From NCBI RefSeq assembly GCF_019331795.1, contig NZ_JAHPZL010000008.1, forward strand, positions 340,605 to 404,604: DNA of 64,000 bases, read 5' to 3'. Of the stretch, positions 39,348-48,082 are shown piece after piece; position 1 is the first letter of the stretch, and each line of letters starts with the position of its first letter. The translations under genes and the position numbers were made by a program. Source of the DNA: Austwickia sp. TVS 96-490-7B (lineage in GTDB: Bacteria > Actinomycetota > Actinomycetes > Actinomycetales > Dermatophilaceae). A model generated the notes under the pieces. It saw only the letters and a list, made by a program, of their open reading frames with translations, did no database searches and was not told the DNA's origin.

Positions 39348-40148
39348 ATGCGTGCCATCATTCTCTGCGCAGGCCGTGGGAGCCGTTTGGAAGACGCTAC
39401 GGCCGATCGGCCAAAGGCGCTCGTAGAACTCGCTGGCGCTCCACTTATCGAGCGCCAGATCGCTGCTCTCCGCGCGGCCGGTGCGAGCGATATTGCTGTC
39501 GTCACTGGGTGGCAAGCCGACTCGGTGATGACGTATCTACATGACGCCGGTAAGCCACTGCATCAGTTTCACAACTCTTTCTGGGCAACAACATCGATGG
39601 TCGATTCGCTACGGTGCGCTGCATCTTGGCTAGAGGAGGAGTCGTGCCTCGTGTCCTATGGAGACATCGTCTACGCCCCTTTAGATGCCTACCGTCTGTC
39701 ACTTTCGTCGGCCCCCATTACCATCGCCTACGACGAACAGTGGCTAGAACAGTGGTCAGAACGGTTTGCGGACCCTCTGGCAGATGCTGAGTCGTTTACG
39801 AGGGACGGCGGAGGTGATCTCTTGGAAATCGGATCCCATCCTTCGACTATAGCGGACGTGGAGGGGCAGTACATGGGACTAATTCGCTTCACCCCACAGG
39901 GCTGGATGGACTTCTGCGCTCTGACTCAAACCTCCCAACCTCGCCATATGACCGACGCTCTGAATAGAGCAGTTCAAGCGGGGTTGCGGGTAGCGACTTA
40001 CGCTGTTCGAGGCCCGTGGTGGGAGTTTGACAGGCCTGACGATCTTGTCCTGGGGGCGACGGCACTAGCGAAAATTGACGCTGAAATTTCACTTGCAGGC
40101 AGCGCGCACAGCGCCTCAACGGCGAGGGTCCACCGTGCGCACCAGTAA
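39348..40148 (+). CDS. Nucleotidyltransferase, CTP:phosphoglutamine cytidylyltransferase-like
   Basis: This 266-residue protein has the sugar-nucleotidyltransferase fold: MRAIILCAGRGSRLEDATAD at the N-terminus (GxGxRL loop), RPKALVELAGAPLIERQI next, the metal-binding Asp in SYGDIVYAPL, and WWEFDRPDDL near the end. The sequence is closest in pattern to small LicC/choline-phosphate cytidylyltransferase-like enzymes. The C. jejuni homologue Cj1416 couples L-glutamine phosphate to CTP to give CDP-L-glutamine. The ATG is preferred over the upstream in-frame start because it follows GAAAG and begins the conserved fold. Nucleotide choice (CTP or other) cannot be read directly. Confidence 0.8.
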   Translation: MRAIILCAGRGSRLEDATADRPKALVELAGAPLIERQIAALRAAGASDIAVVTGWQADSVMTYLHDAGKPLHQFHNSFWATTSMVDSLRCAASWLEEESCLVSYGDIVYAPLDAYRLSLSSAPITIAYDEQWLEQWSERFADPLADAESFTRDGGGDLLEIGSHPSTIADVEGQYMGLIRFTPQGWMDFCALTQTSQPRHMTDALNRAVQAGLRVATYAVRGPWWEFDRPDDLVLGATALAKIDAEISLAGSAHSASTARVHRAHQ

Positions 40149-41688
40149 TCTCATTGACCACCAAAAGCCCCCACTTTTCAGTTCACTCACCCCCTCGCCC
40201 CACGACACCACGTCGTCCCAGTTGTTTGGCGCTTGCACCCAGCCTCCCCTTCAATCTCACGCCTTCTTGCAGGAGCTTGCCGAAGCCGCTGCAACTGTCC
40301 CGCCGGGCGCGGGACCGGAAGTACTGTTTCAAGCCTTTCTACGGCGTACCCGGGGGCTTGCCGCCACATGCCCCAGCAGCACAGCCTGCGCCAGCGTGTT
40401 CGACGCTGCTTCGGAACGAAACGTTCCGGCGGTGATCAAGCTCATTTTTGACCACTTCTTCAGAGAGGATCTGTACGGCGCACGTCAGGTCAATCCTCCA
40501 CTTGTTCTTTCTAGTGGCTCTTTTGATGAGGCGTGCTTTGGCCTACCGGCGTCTCTCAAAGACTGCGTCAGATTCGCGCTGGACCAAAACTGGTATGGGT
40601 ATTCCGACAGCCTCGGGCGTGAGTCGACAAGGGCCGCACTTGCACAACTGGAGACAATGCGTAGCTGCAGCATGCCCCTGGTCACCGAGAAAAACGTTGC
40701 AGTAGTACTCGGGGGAACGGCCGCGATTGCATCTATTGCAGACCTTCTACTTGAAATGGCGCAGGAGTCCGGCAAGCCCGAGGGCGTCGCCGTAGCAGCG
40801 ATACCGAATTACCCGCCTCTCATTGCTGCCCTGGCACGCAAGATGCGGGTCCACCTCGCACCGACTCAGCTCACCTCAAACGGGGTCAGCGTCGACAGTC
40901 TGATTCAGACTATTCACTCTCGAAAGCCGGACCTGGTACTGCTTCAGACTGTGGTCAATCCATGGGGAAAACGGGTAAGTGAGGCTGACGTAGCACGAGT
41001 GATTGCAGCGCTCCCACCTCATACATTCCTACTCTTGGACGAGTGTCACGATGCGTTTGGGCCTGAAGTGAAACTGACAGCTGCCCGCGCCGACCGCCGC
41101 GTCATCGCAGTCAGAAGTCTCTCGAAGTTATGGGCGGCCCCGGGGGTGAAGTGTGGTTGGATGGTCGCTGACGATACGTTCATCCGTAGGTTTTATGTGC
41201 ACGCATCGACCACCTACGGGGGGCCTCCGTCGCTTCTGTATCTGTTGCTCGAGATGTACGCTCTCTTCGAAATCAGTTTACGTACTGGTGGTGACACCGA
41301 CCTGGATCGTTTGAGATATGACTACGGCGTGACAGAGTCGCGCTGGCTGTTCGCGCGGGATGACTACATACAAACGCGCTTGTCTCTGAACACGACGGTA
41401 CGCCATCATCGGGAGCTTGCTGTGGAAGTTCTTGGTCAGGCTGGGATTCCGGTGCTGGCCCCTGAATATTCCATCAATTTAGTTACTCGGCCCGCCAACA
41501 TGAATAGCTATCAGCTGTATACACGTTTAGCGGATGAGGCCGGAGTGTCGCTACTCCCGGGCATTCTAACTATGGGCGACACAGACGGTATGATGCGAGT
41601 TAGTCCCTGCCTCAAGGAGCCCCTCCTTCTTGAAGGCCTGAACCGTGTCGTCCGGTGGGTCAAGGAACATCCATGTCTGTCGCGCTAA
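40135..41688 (+). CDS. PLP-dependent fold-type I aminotransferase
   Basis: From the GTG at 40135 (after GAGGG) this is 517 residues. An N-terminal extension of about 130 residues precedes a class I/II aminotransferase core: YGYSDSLGRESTRAALAQLE, the Asn of NPWGKRVSEADV, the Asp of LLLDECHDAFG, and the Schiff-base Lys331 in RSLSKLWAAPGVKCGW. The long extension is unusual. It probably makes or modifies an amino acid building block. It overlaps both neighbours by about 14-16 bp. Decarboxylase or other PLP activities in this fold cannot be excluded. Confidence 0.82.
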   Translation: MRTSNLIDHQKPPLFSSLTPSPHDTTSSQLFGACTQPPLQSHAFLQELAEAAATVPPGAGPEVLFQAFLRRTRGLAATCPSSTACASVFDAASERNVPAVIKLIFDHFFREDLYGARQVNPPLVLSSGSFDEACFGLPASLKDCVRFALDQNWYGYSDSLGRESTRAALAQLETMRSCSMPLVTEKNVAVVLGGTAAIASIADLLLEMAQESGKPEGVAVAAIPNYPPLIAALARKMRVHLAPTQLTSNGVSVDSLIQTIHSRKPDLVLLQTVVNPWGKRVSEADVARVIAALPPHTFLLLDECHDAFGPEVKLTAARADRRVIAVRSLSKLWAAPGVKCGWMVADDTFIRRFYVHASTTYGGPPSLLYLLLEMYALFEISLRTGGDTDLDRLRYDYGVTESRWLFARDDYIQTRLSLNTTVRHHRELAVEVLGQAGIPVLAPEYSINLVTRPANMNSYQLYTRLADEAGVSLLPGILTMGDTDGMMRVSPCLKEPLLLEGLNRVVRWVKEHPCLSR

Positions 41689-42497
41689 GTCCGGCTGAGC
41701 ACGTGACGATCCGGTCACTTATTGCCCGGGTCGGAGCGGAGCTTCTGAAAAGGCAGAAGAAAGGTTCGTTTAAAGTCCTTCAGGGAAGCACAGAAGGGCC
41801 GGTTACGGATGCTGACCTATGGGCCCAGCGTGAGATTCTGCGCGGACTCAAGAACGTGTCGCCGACTGCAGGCATTATAGCTGAAGAAGATGGACTAGGT
41901 TGGGGCGATGCCTTGAAGGGCACTGACGAGTCGGTCTTCACTTGGGTAGTGGACCCAATCGACGGTACCCGCTCTTTCATTGCGGGGGAGGATACCTGGG
42001 GGGTACAAGTTGCGCTTTGCCAGGCAGGGCTCCCCATCGGCGCCTGGATTAATCTTCCCGCTTACCCGTGGGGTGTGGATGCCTCTGAAGTGTCACCCTT
42101 AGGTTTCTGGGGAAAACAGCCTCAGGGAGCGTCAAACGGCGAACGCATAGTGATTGCAGACGGCGATTTCGAGGAAGGTCATAAGCTTCAACTGAAAGCC
42201 TCGGGAATCCGTTACCGAGGAACACGCTCTTGCGCGCTTGACTGGGCCAGCCTGACGGCAGGGCTTGTCGATGCGGTCGCCTACCGGCGTGCCCGCCCGT
42301 GGGACCATCTGCCCGGGGTCTACCTCGCTAGGCGAAGCGGGTGCGTTGTTACTGACTGGGATCGCGCTCCGTTTCGGGCAGGGCTTGATTCGAGGGGTAT
42401 TCTAGGGGTGTCTTCGAAAGCACCAGCCGGGTTCGTGCCCAACTTCCTGCCGCCTGATGAAACGTCTTTCTTCTCAGCCAGACGGGGCGGTGAGTGA
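41673..42497 (+). CDS. Inositol monophosphatase-family phosphatase, CysQ-like
   Basis: This 274-residue protein has all the lithium-sensitive phosphatase motifs: GPVTDADLWAQREI, IIAEEDG, WVVDPIDGTRSFI, and the late ARPWDHLPGVYLARRSG. CysQ members remove the 3'-phosphate from PAP; others act on inositol or histidinol phosphates. In this cluster I infer that it hydrolyses the nucleoside 3',5'-bisphosphate left after group transfer by the sulfotransferase-fold protein. The ATG follows AAGGAAC and overlaps the aminotransferase end by 16 bp. Confidence 0.8.
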   Translation: MSVALSPAEHVTIRSLIARVGAELLKRQKKGSFKVLQGSTEGPVTDADLWAQREILRGLKNVSPTAGIIAEEDGLGWGDALKGTDESVFTWVVDPIDGTRSFIAGEDTWGVQVALCQAGLPIGAWINLPAYPWGVDASEVSPLGFWGKQPQGASNGERIVIADGDFEEGHKLQLKASGIRYRGTRSCALDWASLTAGLVDAVAYRRARPWDHLPGVYLARRSGCVVTDWDRAPFRAGLDSRGILGVSSKAPAGFVPNFLPPDETSFFSARRGGE

Positions 42498-43719
42498 GGT
42501 GCCAGGATTCTGCGCACATGGCGTCGCGGTTGATGATGGCCCTGCGCCGACCCGTGGCCGGATCACCACGTTTTCGCGCCAGGTTGCCTCCGCTGCTCTA
42601 ACAACTCCGCCCCACTACCATGAGGCGCGGACAGCGTCGCTACTTGACCATGGTCTTTTGTGCTCACGAGCTGGCGCGGGGCTACTGTCATGGACACCTG
42701 TGGGTACCGCCGTGCTCCAGCGACTCGAGCGCGCTTTACTTGACGCGCTGGATCGTCGAGGATTCTACGAGATCCAGTTACCCGCAATCGTGCCCGACAG
42801 GGATCTCGAGCAGGGGCAACCTGTCGGCAGCCAGTTCGAGAGTAAGATTTGTCGTCTCGGGGGAGTGTTTGAGGGGCATCACTTGATTTCGACCCCCGAG
42901 ATGATGATAGCGAGGTTGGCCTCAGAGTTCGAGATCTCTCATCATCAGCTTCCGCTGCGTCAGTCGTTCGCCACCCGAATTTACCGGCAAGCGTCCAGGC
43001 CGAAGTCACTGTTGACGGGGCGTGAGTTTAGACTCGTCGGGGCACTATCGCTCGTTGAACGTGCAATCTCGGCGGAGTCAGTGCAGAAGGAATTGGACCT
43101 TTTCGATGCCGCGCTCTTTGAAGTGGCTCGACTCGCAAGTGTAGAGCTTCACCAAGCCCGCGGATCAGGAGGGGCAAGCGAACTGGCCACCCCCAGCGTA
43201 GATGGGGATATTCGGCTTCCCGACGGGCGACGGGGGCTGAGTCTGTCCGTCGGCTATCACTACACAGATGGGGTTGAAGTCCCCGCGACTTATCGGGATA
43301 CCGAGTACGTCTCAAGGCATCCGCTTGTAATGACCGCTGGCGTCTGCACGAACCGATTGTTGTTTTCCTGTTTCGATCAGACACGCGACGATCGCGGGTT
43401 TGCCCTGACCCCTCTCACGCGCCCCTTTGATGTGATAGTAGTCCCGTGTGCGGCGCGTGACACTGCGGCAGCGCAGGCCGTGGCTGTGCAGTGTGCAGCC
43501 TGGGGTGCCCGCGTCGCTGTCGACGATCGTGTGAGGCGCAAAGTGACCAGCCGCGTTGATTTTAGTAAGTATATTGGCGCTCCGGTGAGCGTGATCGTTC
43601 GCGGCGAGTCGCTTGTCTGTGTTTCGCGCGTCGGTCCTAGTTTGACCTTCGATGCTGGCGTGAGAAAGAATGCAGCCTGGCGCGACCAGCTGTGTAGAAT
43701 GATTTGGCCAGGCCAGTGA
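42490..43719 (+). CDS. Prolyl-tRNA synthetase-like class II synthetase paralogue
   Basis: About 409 residues from the GTG at 42490 (an ATG at 42457 and a GTG at 42499 are alternatives). Class II motifs resemble ProRS: motif 1 around LLSWTPVGTAVLQRLERALL and GFYEIQLPAIVP, motif 2 around LISTPEMMIARL through LLTGREFRLVGA, and motif 3 around TAGVCTNRLLFSCFDQ with its Arg kept. A C-terminal HGTP anticodon-type domain follows (FDVIVVPCAARDTAAAQAVA, then ARVAVDDRVRRKV). ProRS normally has over 560 residues with an editing insertion, which this protein lacks. It may act as an amino acid-activating enzyme in the pathway or as a second resistance factor. The family is clear but the role is not. Confidence 0.7.
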   Translation: MSEVPGFCAHGVAVDDGPAPTRGRITTFSRQVASAALTTPPHYHEARTASLLDHGLLCSRAGAGLLSWTPVGTAVLQRLERALLDALDRRGFYEIQLPAIVPDRDLEQGQPVGSQFESKICRLGGVFEGHHLISTPEMMIARLASEFEISHHQLPLRQSFATRIYRQASRPKSLLTGREFRLVGALSLVERAISAESVQKELDLFDAALFEVARLASVELHQARGSGGASELATPSVDGDIRLPDGRRGLSLSVGYHYTDGVEVPATYRDTEYVSRHPLVMTAGVCTNRLLFSCFDQTRDDRGFALTPLTRPFDVIVVPCAARDTAAAQAVAVQCAAWGARVAVDDRVRRKVTSRVDFSKYIGAPVSVIVRGESLVCVSRVGPSLTFDAGVRKNAAWRDQLCRMIWPGQ

Positions 43720-43736
43720 AAGTCTCAATCGCGATA

Positions 43737-44555
43737 CTATTTCTCGCGTCGAAGGAACCGGTCGACGAGCTGCCGACTCATCGTACACTCGCCCGGCAGT
43801 ATGAGCCTCTCGCCGTCCTTGTGTTTTATCTCCGCGGCTGTAAACCACCTAGCCTCCACCAACTCTTCGTGCGCTACGACGTGAGGTGGAGGGGCCTCCG
43901 AGTCGGGGGTTGTGGCTACCAGTCCCATGACCAATTCGTTGGGAACCGGCCAAGGCTGCGAGGCCACGCATTGGACATCTGTACAGATGACACCGGTCTC
44001 TTCTGCTACCTCACGCAACGCCGCGGTCTCAAAGCTTTCTCCGGCGTCGACGTGGCCGGCGACCAGCGACCAACGCTCTGGCTCCCACCCCGGGCGACGA
44101 ACGAGCAGAATACGCAGTTGGTTCTGCAAATCGCGATGCTTGACGAGGACCACTACCACGGGGTCATGTCGCGGCCACGACACGTGGCCGCATCCGGCGC
44201 ATCGGCGGCCATTGCGCCAGCGGACCTCGCGCCCCTGCTGGGGCGCGAGAATCAGTCCGCACTGGGGGCAGAATGTGTTAGAGGCCCACCATGCGCTAAG
44301 ACTTATCGCTTGTGCAGCGACGTGGGAGGCCGGTTCAGTCAGATCCGGGAAACGCGTCCAGTGTCCATTCACTCGAGGATCGGTGTCAACGAGCACGCAC
44401 CACCCAGCCGGGCTGGGTGTGTTTAGCCGAAACCAAGTCCCGCCGTCGATCGCCGTGGCTGGCACCCACTGGATGCGTCCAGAAGGAGTAGCCCAGACGT
44501 GAGTGCCATTCACCACCACCGTCTGGACCGGTCCCCCGGGTGGTTCCGGTATCAT
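43737..44555 (-). CDS. NudC-like Nudix hydrolase (NAD+ diphosphatase type)
   Basis: This 272-residue protein has the NudC layout: a four-Cys zinc ribbon (CPQCGLIL and CAGCGHVSW), the Nudix box GHVDAGESFETAALREVAEETG, and the SQPWPVPNELVMG motif diagnostic of NADH/NAD+ pyrophosphatases. It splits NAD(H) or removes NAD caps from RNA in known members. It is the only gene of the cluster on the minus strand, convergent with the ProRS-like gene and divergent from the first ATP-grasp gene. It could be unrelated cargo or a detoxifying hydrolase for a nucleotide-type intermediate. Confidence 0.85.
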   Translation of the reverse strand: MIPEPPGGPVQTVVVNGTHVWATPSGRIQWVPATAIDGGTWFRLNTPSPAGWCVLVDTDPRVNGHWTRFPDLTEPASHVAAQAISLSAWWASNTFCPQCGLILAPQQGREVRWRNGRRCAGCGHVSWPRHDPVVVVLVKHRDLQNQLRILLVRRPGWEPERWSLVAGHVDAGESFETAALREVAEETGVICTDVQCVASQPWPVPNELVMGLVATTPDSEAPPPHVVAHEELVEARWFTAAEIKHKDGERLILPGECTMSRQLVDRFLRREK

Positions 44556-44614
44556 GAAGACTCTTTCACTTCTAGGCGCAGAACGTCCCCCTATGGGGGA
44601 GGAGAGGATTTACC

Positions 44615-45904
44615 ATGCCGACGCAACGCCGCCGTATTCTGTGGCTGCCTGGTACAGGCGGCCCTGGCGCTGCCTACGCTGTCGCGCACATGTCCGGTAC
44701 CTATGATGTCACATTCCTTTGCGACACCAAGCAACAGTACAGCGATGCCGACGCCGAAGCAATGTCCGCGCGAGGCATCATGCTACACGCTGACAGCATC
44801 GCCGAGGCGGTTGAGGTCGCGGTCGAAGAGCACGAACGCGATCCGTTCGCGGCGGTGGCATTCTACAGCGAGGGTCGTCTGCTTGCGGCGGCCCACATCG
44901 CCGAAGCCCTTGGCCTCCCCGGCCATAGCGTAAGCGTCGCTAATTTGCTGACCGATAAGGTAGCTCAACGGCGGGCTCTCGCCGATAAGGGGATCCCGGT
45001 ACCGCGCTTTGTGGAGATAACAGATGGCTGTCAGTTGGCTGCGGCAGTCGACGCCGTTGGTTTGCCGGCAGTGCTCAAGCCAGCTCGCGGTGGCGGGAGC
45101 CTGCTCACATCCTCCGTGAAGTCTTTGGATGCGTTGTATGAAGCATGGGAACACGCCACAACAAGCTTCGCATCAGGCCAATATAGGTCAATCCTAGACG
45201 CGGATGAGCCCCGGATGGTCCTGGAGAGTCAGCTGTCGGGTGGAGGCCAGTGGTACGGAGAGTTGGAAGACCGTCTGGGCGATTACGTCTCGGTGGACAG
45301 CGCCATCACCGGCGGCCGACCAACCCATCTCGTGACAATGGACAAGCTACCGCTTGCTGCTGGATTTCGCGAGAATGGTCACCTTGCTCCCTCCATACTG
45401 CCCGCCTCCCGTCTGGCCGAGGTTTGGCGGATGGTGGAGGCGGCAGCCGAGGCCTTGGGGGTAAAGCACGGTGTCCTACACACGGAGCTTAAGCTTACTT
45501 CCGAGGGGCCGCGGATCATCGAGGTGAATGGCCGCCCGGGGGGCGGCACAATGGCAATGCTTGACGCGTGGGGCTACTCTTTGGTCGATCTCCTTATTGA
45601 CCAGGCGCTCGGCGGGAGTGAGGCGATGCCGCCAGTTCCTAACTGTTGCACAGCGCTCCTCACACCATGCCTTCCCCTGGAGCTAGCGGGACACGAGCTG
45701 CAGGTGTCTCTCCCTCCTTCGCTTGCGCAGCAGCCCGGCGTGGCTGCCTCTTATGATCTAGGGCTGTCCCATTTCATCGGCGTCGGAGATGGCCAGACGG
45801 TGATGGTTTATGTCGCTCTCGACGACACTTCCGCTGTTTTGAATTTCTTTGACGAGCTCGTCGCGAATACCGAGGTTAAAGTTAGAAGCGAGCGTGAGCT
45901 ATGA
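44615..45904 (+). CDS. ATP-grasp ligase 1
   Basis: This 429-residue protein shows the carboxylate-amine ligase ATP-grasp fold: an N-terminal Rossmann-like part (ILWLPGTGGPGAAYAVAH), the central LPAVLKPARGGGSLL, and the Mg-binding end GVLHTELKLTSEGPRIIEVN followed by GRPGG. Such enzymes form amide bonds through an acyl phosphate. With no NRPS in the cluster, this and the second ATP-grasp protein are the best candidates to assemble a short peptide. A strong GGAGGAGAGG precedes the ATG. The gene is divergent from the Nudix gene and leads an operon with the sulfotransferase and MFS genes. Confidence 0.85.
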   Translation: MPTQRRRILWLPGTGGPGAAYAVAHMSGTYDVTFLCDTKQQYSDADAEAMSARGIMLHADSIAEAVEVAVEEHERDPFAAVAFYSEGRLLAAAHIAEALGLPGHSVSVANLLTDKVAQRRALADKGIPVPRFVEITDGCQLAAAVDAVGLPAVLKPARGGGSLLTSSVKSLDALYEAWEHATTSFASGQYRSILDADEPRMVLESQLSGGGQWYGELEDRLGDYVSVDSAITGGRPTHLVTMDKLPLAAGFRENGHLAPSILPASRLAEVWRMVEAAAEALGVKHGVLHTELKLTSEGPRIIEVNGRPGGGTMAMLDAWGYSLVDLLIDQALGGSEAMPPVPNCCTALLTPCLPLELAGHELQVSLPPSLAQQPGVAASYDLGLSHFIGVGDGQTVMVYVALDDTSAVLNFFDELVANTEVKVRSEREL

Positions 45905-46740
45905 GAGCAGCTGATCCGATAAGGCGTCATCGCGAGAATCTCGCCAACTTTACTGGGGAATCGATTGCGGTCGCGAGCTATCCAGGCGCCGGCGCGGCCT
46001 ATCTCGGGAACCTCCTGATCTGCAGTGGTTTTGGGTATTTGGATCCTTATACCGAGCGAGTGGGTGGTGATGGTCGCACTTCTGCCTTCCCTGACCAGAT
46101 CTTGTATCGCAGTCGGATAGCGGGGTACCACGCTCAGGACAGCGCTGGCACAGAGGCACAAGGTAGATCCGCTGGAGTCTGGGTAAAGACACATCTTTCA
46201 CCTCAGGACTTCCCAGAACTGCGGTCGGCCGTGCTCCTTGTGCGGGACCCACGGGACACGTTGTTTTCATACTACAATTGGCGCAGGGCCTTCTCAGAGG
46301 AGGGCGAGGAGCGCGAGTTTGACGAGTTCATGGCCCAGCCGCACCCACTCGGCCTACCCCCCGCCCAGCACTGGGCACAGTTCCATCGGGTTTGGCTGTG
46401 TGCCCTGACGGAATTACCTACCAAGGCGGTTGTGCGGTTTGAAGAACTCAAAGCGGAACCGGTCGCGGTCGTATCCCGAATGCTGCGGAAACTCGGACAG
46501 CCAATCCCTGATGAAGCAGTGCTACGAGCTGCGGCCGATCAATCTTCGTTTGAGTCGATGAGAAGACATGAGGACCGCACGTGCGCCGATTCGCGTCGAG
46601 TCATGCGCCGAGGGCAGCCTGGCGAGTGGAGGGAATGGTACACAGTCGGCAGGGCCGCGCATTTCGAGGAATCGGATGCGCGGGACGTAGCCTTGCAATT
46701 CGGTTATGACGTAGGTAGCGTGGCGGGGGAAGTACGTTGA
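45901..46740 (+). CDS. Sulfotransferase-fold protein, candidate phosphoramidate transferase
   Basis: This 279-residue protein has the PAPS-sulfotransferase layout: a 5'-phosphosulfate loop region ASYPGAGAAYLGNLL, the catalytic-His segment VWVKTHLSPQD, the 3'-phosphate motif LLVRDPRDTLFSYYNW, and a C-terminal RRGQPGEWREWYT. The Lys usually found in the 5' loop (PKSGTTW type) is Gly here. The 3'-phosphate-binding Arg/Ser motif is intact. A donor with a 3'-phosphate but an altered transferable group would fit, so I suggest 3'-phospho-CDP-amidate as donor; ordinary sulfation by PAPS is the main alternative. It overlaps both neighbours by 4 bp. Confidence 0.75.
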   Translation: MRAADPIRRHRENLANFTGESIAVASYPGAGAAYLGNLLICSGFGYLDPYTERVGGDGRTSAFPDQILYRSRIAGYHAQDSAGTEAQGRSAGVWVKTHLSPQDFPELRSAVLLVRDPRDTLFSYYNWRRAFSEEGEEREFDEFMAQPHPLGLPPAQHWAQFHRVWLCALTELPTKAVVRFEELKAEPVAVVSRMLRKLGQPIPDEAVLRAAADQSSFESMRRHEDRTCADSRRVMRRGQPGEWREWYTVGRAAHFEESDARDVALQFGYDVGSVAGEVR

Positions 46741-47981
46741 GCGGTGACTCTGCTGGGGCGCCTCTCACTTTTCCAGAGTTTCGACGCTACTGGTTAGCCG
46801 TTGTGTGTTCTGAGGCGGGAAATGCCCTAATTCCATTCGCGACTGTCCTGGCCGTGTCTGCTATCACCGGGTCCGCGCTAGCCGTTGGGCAAGTCCTGGC
46901 AGCTCAGACGGCGGCACAACTCGTGGGTCTGCTGGTAGGAGGAACGCTCGCAGACCTCGTGGGCCGTAGATCGCTCATGGTCGCCTGCGACATCGTCAGA
47001 GCTATGACACAGCTGGTTACCGGGGCGCTGCTTTGGATGGAAATCGCCGAAGTATGGCATCTGTGCACTCTAGCCGTCATTTCGGGAGTCGCCACCTCTC
47101 TATTTAGGCCTGCATCCATGGGGATGGTCATTGATCTGCTACCCTCACATTTGCTCCGGCAGGGAAATGCGTGGCTAGCAATGGCAACGGACCTCCTTGG
47201 GATTATTGGCCCGGGAGCAGCGGGAGTTCTGGCGTTGTCGCTTGGGGCTGGATCTGCTTTTGTGGCTGACGGCGTCAGCTTCCTGGCATCGGCTGTCTGC
47301 TTATTCCGGATTGCGGCCCCCTCTCGGGGGGGAGAGTCCCGACAACCGTTTCTGGCGGAAGCCATGCTTGGCTGGCGTGAGCTGGTGCGGCACCGCTGGC
47401 TCGTGACCCAGGTTGCGTGGGACGCGATCTCAATCGTCCTTGTCGTGGCGCCTTTCCTGGCGCTAGCGCCGTTTATTTCGGATAAAGTATATGGAGGAAA
47501 GGCAGCTTGGGCTGCAGCTCTTATCTGCACTAGCGTAGGTGCACTGCTCGGCTCGACATGCGCCGTCCGCTTCCGTCCACGGTATCCGCTGCGGCTGACG
47601 TCGATTGCTGCCCCTTTGTCGATCGCCGTCTCGTCGATCGCGCTCGTGCTACAGGCACCCAGCTGGCTGTTTTGCATATTCCAAGCTTTGTATGGCGCCA
47701 TGCTTGCTATAGCAGCGACGTTCTGGTTCACACTCCTGCAGCAACATATTTCGTCAGACCGCTTATCTCGCGTAGGAGCAGTCGATTCGCTGGTTAGCTT
47801 CGCCCTGCTTCCGCTCGGTTACGGTTTGGCCGCCCCGGCTGCCGAAGAGTTTGGAAGCTCTGCCGTATTGTGCTCGGGTGTCGTGATCGCCAGTGTCGGC
47901 GCCCTGCTCGTGTCAACTCGCCCGTCGATCCGCGGACTGCAATTTGTGGACGATGTAGCGGCGCGTCCGGAGGGGCATTAG
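46737..47981 (+). CDS. MFS transporter, likely product exporter
   Basis: This 414-residue membrane protein has about twelve spans and the MFS loop 2-3 motif GTLADLVGRRSLMVACD. The overall pattern matches the MFS_3/enterobactin-exporter-like group. It starts at a TTG that overlaps the sulfotransferase stop (TTGA). Placement inside the operon suggests export of the product, and perhaps a contribution to self-protection. Confidence 0.85.
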   Translation: MSGDSAGAPLTFPEFRRYWLAVVCSEAGNALIPFATVLAVSAITGSALAVGQVLAAQTAAQLVGLLVGGTLADLVGRRSLMVACDIVRAMTQLVTGALLWMEIAEVWHLCTLAVISGVATSLFRPASMGMVIDLLPSHLLRQGNAWLAMATDLLGIIGPGAAGVLALSLGAGSAFVADGVSFLASAVCLFRIAAPSRGGESRQPFLAEAMLGWRELVRHRWLVTQVAWDAISIVLVVAPFLALAPFISDKVYGGKAAWAAALICTSVGALLGSTCAVRFRPRYPLRLTSIAAPLSIAVSSIALVLQAPSWLFCIFQALYGAMLAIAATFWFTLLQQHISSDRLSRVGAVDSLVSFALLPLGYGLAAPAAEEFGSSAVLCSGVVIASVGALLVSTRPSIRGLQFVDDVAARPEGH

Positions 47982-48082
47982 CGCGCAACGTCTTCCTAGG
48001 GATCACCCCGAGTGCTCGCAGTTTGCGGTTATGGCTCGGTCGCGAACAAGTCTAAGTCCGTCCAAGTGAAGGGATTAGTCGC

